A DNA stretch of 9,268 nt from the NCBI GenBank assembly GCA_038209365.1, contig JBBQXS010000091.1, forward strand, positions 1-9,268, read 5' to 3'. The translations under genes and the position numbers were made by a program. Shown here in pieces: positions 6,656-9,268 of this stretch (position 1 is the stretch's first letter; every line of letters begins with the position of its first letter). The notes beneath the pieces are model-generated. The model was not told the DNA's origin. It ran no database searches and worked only from the letters and a program-made list of their open reading frames with translations. The DNA is from DASQHW01 sp038209365 (lineage in GTDB: Bacteria; Actinomycetota; Acidimicrobiia; IMCC26256; PALSA-610).

Positions 6656-7646
6656 ACAGCGCCCCGCAGATCGCAGCGCCGATCTGCGTCGTCGTGCCTT
6701 CTCTATCGTCGGTTTGCTCCACGGCTTTGCGGATTCGGTCGGCCGCATCCTCCTCACCGAGGAAATCACACATCATCGCGGCCGAGATCACCGCGGCCCG
6801 CGGATCCGCCTTGCCGGTGCCGGCGATGTCGGGTGCCGAGCCGTGCACCGGTTCGAACAGCGACGGGCCGGTACGCGCCGGGTTGAGGTTGGCTGACGCG
6901 GCCCGGCCGATCCCGCCGGCGATCGCGCCTCCGAGATCGGTGAGGATGTCGCCGAAGAGGTTGTCGGTCACGATCACGTCGTAACGGCCCGGGTCCTGCA
7001 CGAAGTAGATGCAGGCGGCGTCGACGTGGTTGTACGCGGTCTTCACATGGTTGTACTCGGCCGCAACCTCGTCGAAGGTCCGCTGCCACAGGTCACCCGC
7101 GAACGTCAACACGTTCGTCTTGTGTACCAGCGTGCAGTGCTTGCGCGCCCGGGCATCGGCGAGCTCGAACGCGAAACGGACGCACCGCTCGACACCCATA
7201 CGCGTGTTCACCGACCCTTGCGTGGCGATCTCGAGCGGAGTTCCCGCTCGCAGGAAGCCGCCCTCCCCCGCGTACGTGCCCTCGGTGTTCTCCCGCACGA
7301 CGAGGAAATCGACGCCGTCGTTGTAGCGGTTCGGCCCCGTCTTGAACGGGCGCAGGTTGACGTACAGGTCGAGCGCGAAACGCATCTTCAACAGCAAGCC
7401 ACGTTCGAGCACGCCGGGCGGCACGTCCGGCGTCCCGACCGCGCCGAGCAGGATCGCTGCGTGCCCGCGCAGCTCGTCGAGCACGGAGTCCGGGAGCACT
7501 TCACCCGTCGCGAGGTAGCGCCGGCCGCCGAGGTCGTAGGCGGTCGTGTCGAGTGCGACTCCGGCCGCGCGCACCACGTCGAGCGCGATTGCCGTCACCT
7601 CGGGGCCGATGCCGTCCCCGCCGATGATCCCGACCCGATGGGCCAC
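6654..7646 (-). CDS. leuB: 3-isopropylmalate dehydrogenase
   Basis: NAD-dependent oxidative decarboxylase of (2R,3S)-3-isopropylmalate in leucine synthesis; the same enzyme commonly oxidises 3-methylmalate in the citramalate route to isoleucine. The 330 residues start with VGIIGGDGIGPEV (5-17). Substrate-binding arginines are seen at R89, R99 (YVNLRP) and R118 (VVREN). Y125 and K176 (LVHKTNVL) are the catalytic pair, and D209, D233 and D237 are the expected metal ligands within the NLFGDILTDLGG signature. EPVHGSAPDIAG (265-276) is the NAD-specific LeuB form. GTG 7646 was chosen because AAGGGA (7658-7653) sits six bases upstream; the in-frame GTG at 7676 lies within the terminator hairpin and has no such site. 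It is first in the leuB-ilvE-cimA operon, behind a probable attenuator. Tartrate or isocitrate dehydrogenase relatives are less likely. Confidence 0.95.
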   Translation of the reverse strand: MAHRVGIIGGDGIGPEVTAIALDVVRAAGVALDTTAYDLGGRRYLATGEVLPDSVLDELRGHAAILLGAVGTPDVPPGVLERGLLLKMRFALDLYVNLRPFKTGPNRYNDGVDFLVVRENTEGTYAGEGGFLRAGTPLEIATQGSVNTRMGVERCVRFAFELADARARKHCTLVHKTNVLTFAGDLWQRTFDEVAAEYNHVKTAYNHVDAACIYFVQDPGRYDVIVTDNLFGDILTDLGGAIAGGIGRAASANLNPARTGPSLFEPVHGSAPDIAGTGKADPRAAVISAAMMCDFLGEEDAADRIRKAVEQTDDREGTTTQIGAAICGAL

Positions 7647-7652
7647 AAGATG

Positions 7653-7658
7653 TCCCTT
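7653..7658 (-). promoter_or_regulatory. Ribosome binding site that decides the leuB start
   Basis: AAGGGA on the minus strand lies six bases before GTG 7646-7644, just after the attenuator U-tract. It is the only Shine-Dalgarno-like site near the candidate starts. Confidence 0.7.
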
Positions 7659-7662
7659 CACG

Positions 7663-7690
7663 AAAAAACCGCCCACACAGGCGTGGACGG
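7663..7690 (-). terminator. Intrinsic terminator (attenuator) before leuB
   Basis: On the minus strand CCGTCCACG (7690-7682) pairs with TGTGGGCGG (7677-7669) around a four-base loop. The nine pairs include two G-U and end in GC-rich pairs, and six T residues (7668-7663) follow directly. It lies 16 bases before the leuB start, pointing into leuB. Because no upstream gene is read in this direction, it is best explained as a conditional terminator in the leuB leader rather than the end of another unit. Confidence 0.85.
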
Positions 7691-7692
7691 TG

Positions 7693-7719
7693 AAGCGAAC
7701 GCCGGACGGGCGCCCGCTT
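7693..7719 (-). promoter_or_regulatory. Leader hairpin 1:2 upstream of the attenuator terminator
   Basis: On the minus strand AAGCGGGCGCC (7719-7709) pairs with GGCGTTCGCTT (7703-7693) around the loop CGTCC, 11 pairs with two G-U. It starts in the last two bases of the leader peptide stop codon and ends two bases before the terminator stem, as expected for the anti-antiterminator of an amino-acid attenuator. Confidence 0.7.
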
Positions 7720-7753
7720 ACGGAATGACGATTACCGAGAAGTGCATTGACAT
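7718..7753 (-). CDS. Leader peptide MSMHFSVIVIP (Val/Ile-rich)
   Basis: A short ORF, ATG TCA ATG CAC TTC TCG GTA ATC GTC ATT CCG TAA, gives 11 residues with four consecutive branched-chain codons, V-I-V-I, and no leucine. An inner ATG at 7747 would give MHFSVIVIP. There is no Shine-Dalgarno before either ATG. A candidate -10 hexamer ends nine bases before the first ATG, so the message may be leaderless, as is common in Actinomycetota. Its stop codon touches hairpin 1:2 and a terminator follows. The peptide itself is probably not functional; its translation is the sensor. Confidence 0.75.
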   Translation of the reverse strand: MSMHFSVIVIP

Positions 7754-7762
7754 GAGGCCATC

Positions 7763-7791
7763 AGGCTATCCGGAATGCCACCTTTGGTAAA
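7763..7791 (-). promoter_or_regulatory. Candidate promoter of the leuB operon
   Basis: On the minus strand TTTACC (7791-7786) as -35 and TAGCCT (7768-7763, a TANNNT match) as -10 are separated by 17 bases. Transcription would begin about 7756-7753, at or almost at the leader peptide ATG. Spacing and position fit well; the -35 is only 4 of 6 to consensus. Confidence 0.5.
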
Positions 7792-7854
7792 ACCCAATCC
7801 CCGGACAGCGGTGCAGCCGCTCGGGCAGGCGGCGAATCCGGCAAGAGATATCGA

Positions 7855-7875
7855 GAAGCCGCCGACGGCGGCTTC
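7855..7875. promoter_or_regulatory. Perfect 9-bp inverted repeat upstream of greA
   Basis: The arms gaagccgcc (7855-7863) and ggcggcttc (7867-7875) surround a three-base spacer. The repeat lies 20 bases before the greA ATG and just before a possible -10 (TACCCT, 7881-7886). It has no adjoining T-tract. It could be an operator, or simply a hairpin between the divergent leuB and greA units. Confidence 0.4.
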
Positions 7876-7880
7876 GAAGG

Positions 7881-7886
7881 TACCCT
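7881..7886 (+). promoter_or_regulatory. Possible -10 element for a leaderless greA transcript
   Basis: TACCCT fits TANNNT and ends eight bases before the greA ATG. No usual Shine-Dalgarno sits at normal spacing before that ATG. No convincing -35 is present at 16-18 bases, so this is tentative. Confidence 0.3.
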
Positions 7887-7894
7887 GCCGCCTC

Positions 7895-8368
7895 ATGACG
7901 GAGTCTCATCTCTCGCCGCAGGCATATGCACGGCTGCAGCAGGAGCTCGACGAGCGCACCAAGGCGCGGCGCCGGGAGATCTCGCTGTGGATCGAGCGTG
8001 CACGCGAGCACGGCGACATCAGCGAGAACGCCGACTACGACGCAGCCAAGAACGAACAGGGACACAACGAGGCGCGTATCCGCCAGCTCGAGGCGATGTT
8101 GAAGAGCGCGGTCGTGCTCGAAGGTGGCCCGTCCGGTGAGGTCGTCGAGCCTGGTTGCCTGGTCGACCTCCGTTACGAGGGCGACGACGATGTCACGACG
8201 TATCTCGTCGGATCGATCGAGGAACGGCACGACACGTACGACGTGCTCTCGATGAACTCTCCCCTCGGTCAGGCGATCCTCGGCAAGTCGGCCGGAGATG
8301 CGGTGACCTACAAGGGCCCCAAACGCGAGCTCTCGGTCACGGTCGTCGGGTTACGTCCCCTGGGCTGA
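7895..8368 (+). CDS. greA: Transcription elongation factor GreA
   Basis: Binds RNA polymerase through its secondary channel and stimulates cleavage of backtracked RNA. The 157 residues match the family (about 155-165). The N-terminal coiled coil covers about residues 8-75. Its acidic tip, GDISENADYDAAKNEQ (40-55), supplies D41 and E44, the residues that deliver the catalytic Mg ion. Positions 59-64 (EARIRQ) are the usual GreA continuation. The C-terminal FKBP-like domain follows from about 80, ending in VTYKGPKRELSVTVVGL (137-153). ATG 7895 is used because the family begins with this short M-T-E-S-H segment; the open frame extends upstream to ATG 7775 but that stretch is in the divergent control region and has no GreA similarity. 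It is divergent from leuB and overlaps the convergent hyuB remnant by 32 bases. Confidence 0.95.
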   Translation: MTESHLSPQAYARLQQELDERTKARRREISLWIERAREHGDISENADYDAAKNEQGHNEARIRQLEAMLKSAVVLEGGPSGEVVEPGCLVDLRYEGDDDVTTYLVGSIEERHDTYDVLSMNSPLGQAILGKSAGDAVTYKGPKRELSVTVVGLRPLG

Positions 8369-8729
8369 TGGCACTCCAGCCGCCGCCGCCCGGTGTGCGC
8401 ACGCGCAGCACGTCGCCCGCGTGTAGGCGAAGCGTCACCTTGTCGGCGAGCGGGATCGCACGCGTGTCGTCTCCGCCCGGAAGGAGCCAATTCTCGCCGG
8501 GCGCGCCGGGTGCGCCGCCGCCCATCCCCCACGGTGCCGAGACCCGCCGCTCGGTGACGAGCGAGACCGTCACGTCCTCGATGACCTCGATCTCGCGTTC
8601 GATGCCGTCGCCGCCGGGCGCGTCACCGGCGCCGCCACTCCCGACGCGTAATCCGTAGCGGCGCACCCGCATCGGATACGCGCGCTCCAACGCCTCGACG
8701 GGGGTGTCGCGCGTGTTGGTGAACTCCGT
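8337..8729 (-). pseudogene. hyuB: Hydantoinase B/oxoprolinase family, C-terminal remnant only
   Basis: On the minus strand about 130 codons encode the end of an N-methylhydantoinase B/5-oxoprolinase B-type protein, normally over 500 residues. Recognisable pieces are TNTRDTPVEALERAYP, MRVRRYGLRVGSGGAG, VSLVTERRVSAPWG, GAPGENWLLPGG and the final LRVRTPGGGGW. The stop is TGA at 8339-8337, inside the 3' end of greA. Moving upstream, family-like sequence stops near 8729. Fourteen unrelated-looking codons then lead to an in-frame TAG at 8774-8772, and a serine recombinase gene begins at 8811 on the other strand. The ATG at 8690 could allow translation of about 117 residues, but that would not make an active enzyme. 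The 5' part was most likely displaced by insertion of the element to the right. Confidence 0.85.
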
Positions 8730-8810
8730 ACGTTCTGACCACCGGACGCGATCACCTCGGCCATCTTTGGCCTAGGTAAGGGTGACTGACCCTCGCAACC
8801 GGTGCGACCC
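8730..8810. other. Junction of hyuB and integrated element, candidate attachment site
   Basis: This 81-base interval lies between the end of recognisable hyuB sequence and the recombinase start, where serine-integrase elements usually carry their att junction. It holds an imperfect inverted repeat CCTCGGCC/GGCCTAGG (8755-8762/8769-8776, 7 of 8 paired, 6-base spacer). It also holds a 5-bp perfect repeat agggt/accct (8779-8783/8789-8793). Neither the crossover dinucleotide nor the exact boundary can be fixed without the other end or an empty site. Confidence 0.5.
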
Positions 8811-9268
8811 ATGACCCGACGAGCCGCCATCTACGCCCGACAGTCGATCACCCGAGAGGGGTCGGCATCGCTCGACGTCCAGGTCGAGGCGTGCCGGGAC
8901 GCAGCCCAACGCCTGAAGGTCGACGTGGTGACCGAGCTCGTCGAGGCACCGTCGACATCGGGCTACCGCAACCGGGGACGGAACCGACCCAAGTTCGGCG
9001 AACTACTGGATCTGATTCGCCACGGTGATGTCGACTGCGTGGTTGCGTACAAGACCGATCGCCTCTCCCGCGGCGGCGGGCCAGGCTGGGCACCGCTCGT
9101 CGACGCCTTCGAGTCCGCCGGGCGAGACCCAGACCGCACGGTGGCGACCGCCGATGGCTGGGTGAGCGAGTTCGAGATCGGGATTCGCTCCGCCATGGAT
9201 CGAGAGGAGTCGAAGAAGACCTCGGACAGGATGCTCGCCGTCCGAGCAAGCGAGGCGAAGGAAGGGGT
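8811..9268 (+). CDS. Serine recombinase/integrase, N-terminal part (runs off the window)
   Basis: From ATG 8811 an open frame continues for 152 codons to the window end. The N-terminal resolvase domain is clear: RAAIYARQS (4-12) with S12 as the catalytic nucleophile, and the YxRQS form is typical of large serine integrases such as that of phiC31. It continues with SLDVQVEACRDAA (20-32), RPKFGELLDLIRHGDVDCVV (59-78) and the active-site motif YKTDRLSR (80-87). EFEIGIRSAMDREESKKTSD (120-139) matches the start of the long E helix. The C-terminal recombinase and zinc-ribbon domains would lie beyond 9268, so the full size is unknown. No Shine-Dalgarno is seen. It starts about 80 bases from truncated hyuB and points away from it, which suggests it is the first gene at the left end of a mobile element. 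A small invertase or resolvase is less likely given the YARQS form. Confidence 0.9.
   Translation, partial: MTRRAAIYARQSITREGSASLDVQVEACRDAAQRLKVDVVTELVEAPSTSGYRNRGRNRPKFGELLDLIRHGDVDCVVAYKTDRLSRGGGPGWAPLVDAFESAGRDPDRTVATADGWVSEFEIGIRSAMDREESKKTSDRMLAVRASEAKEG

Larger units (their letters stand above)
7663..7753 (-). promoter_or_regulatory. Branched-chain amino acid transcription attenuator of leuB-ilvE-cimA
   Basis: The parts lie in classical order: a leader peptide with Val-Ile-Val-Ile codons (7735-7724), hairpin 1:2 starting within its stop codon, and terminator 3:4 with a U-tract. Segment 1 (7719-7709) pairs with segment 2 (7703-7693) over 11 bp with two G-U. Segment 2 can instead pair through GGCGT (7703-7699) with ACGCC (7684-7680) in segment 3, which is incompatible with both 1:2 and 3:4. 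A ribosome stalled at the Val/Ile codons would cover segment 1, free segment 2 and favour the antiterminator. A ribosome that finishes and leaves would allow 1:2 and hence termination. The elements are seen in the sequence; the mechanism is inferred from known amino-acid attenuators. The 2:3 pairing is only five contiguous base pairs, the weakest point. Confidence 0.78.

Noticed and set aside
7647..7676. leuB start at GTG 7676 or GTG 7661
   Set aside because: These codons fall in or next to the terminator stem and U-tract and lack a Shine-Dalgarno. GTG 7646 has AAGGGA at six bases.
7747..7752. Perfect TTGACA on the plus strand as a -35 for greA
   Set aside because: It is the complement of the leader start region (ATGTCAATG). 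The only -10-like sequence (TATCCG) is 14 bases away, and any transcript would start over 100 bases before greA.
7663..7800. T-box riboswitch before leuB
   Set aside because: No T-box core sequence or specifier stem is visible, and the leader is too short. The Val/Ile codon run in a real short ORF explains the terminator better.
7766..8230. 154-codon minus-strand frame opposite greA and the leuB control region
   Set aside because: No similarity or ribosome binding site, and it would overlap both the promoter and the leader peptide of the leuB operon.
8570..8830. 86-codon minus-strand frame spanning hyuB remnant and integrase start
   Set aside because: It is a different frame from the recognisable hyuB sequence and has no family-like residues.
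8848..9249. 133-codon minus-strand frame opposite the recombinase
   Set aside because: Arginine/serine-rich shadow of a clearly conserved serine-recombinase frame on the plus strand.
1..9268. CRISPR array or insertion sequence with terminal repeats
   Set aside because: No regularly spaced repeats and no transposase gene were seen. The only mobile-element signal is the serine recombinase at the right end.

Overview
The window is G+C-rich bacterial chromosome, most likely Actinomycetota and possibly an Acidimicrobiia-like lineage. The signs are many GTG starts, GTGA stop/start overlaps, dense same-strand gene packing, a gltX gene beside tRNA-Gln and tRNA-Glu, and a leaderless-looking amino-acid attenuator. 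The lineage is inferred from gene content and codon style, not from a marker-gene search.

Almost everything from 1 to 7800 is read on the minus strand. In transcription order it starts with a control region (about 7791 to 7647): a candidate promoter, an 11-residue leader peptide M-S-M-H-F-S-V-I-V-I-P, an 11-bp hairpin, and an intrinsic terminator with six U residues just before leuB. This has the layout of a ribosome-mediated transcription attenuator that senses Val/Ile supply. It is followed by leuB (3-isopropylmalate dehydrogenase), ilvE (branched-chain aminotransferase) and cimA (citramalate synthase). CimA and LeuB carry out steps of the threonine-independent route to 2-oxobutyrate and isoleucine, and IlvE performs the last transamination. 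A leader rich in Ile/Val codons and lacking Leu codons therefore fits the operon.

A gap of about 150 bases with a strong GC hairpin and a 16-base direct repeat separates cimA from a second tightly packed minus-strand set. That set is an unrecognised 187-residue protein, an acyl-CoA dehydrogenase, gltX (glutamyl-tRNA synthetase), a membrane-anchored DUF218/YdcF-like protein, tRNA-Gln(CUG) and tRNA-Glu(CUC, cut by the window start). The DUF218 stop codon lies inside the tRNA-Gln gene, and the two tRNAs are one base apart. The synthetase thus sits beside both tRNAs that a non-discriminating GluRS would charge.

On the plus strand, greA (transcript cleavage factor) is divergent from leuB. Its 3' end overlaps, convergently, the 3' end of a hydantoinase B (hyuB) gene of which only about the last 130 codons remain. 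Where the hyuB homology stops, about 80 bases precede the start of a serine recombinase (8811 to beyond the window end) with a catalytic-serine motif like that of large serine integrases. The simplest reading is that 8730 rightward is the left end of an integrated element (prophage, ICE or similar) that inserted into hyuB, with an attachment-site junction in the interval.

The two most interesting points are the Val-Ile-Val-Ile attenuator of a leuB-ilvE-cimA operon and the integrase-bearing element boundary inside hyuB.
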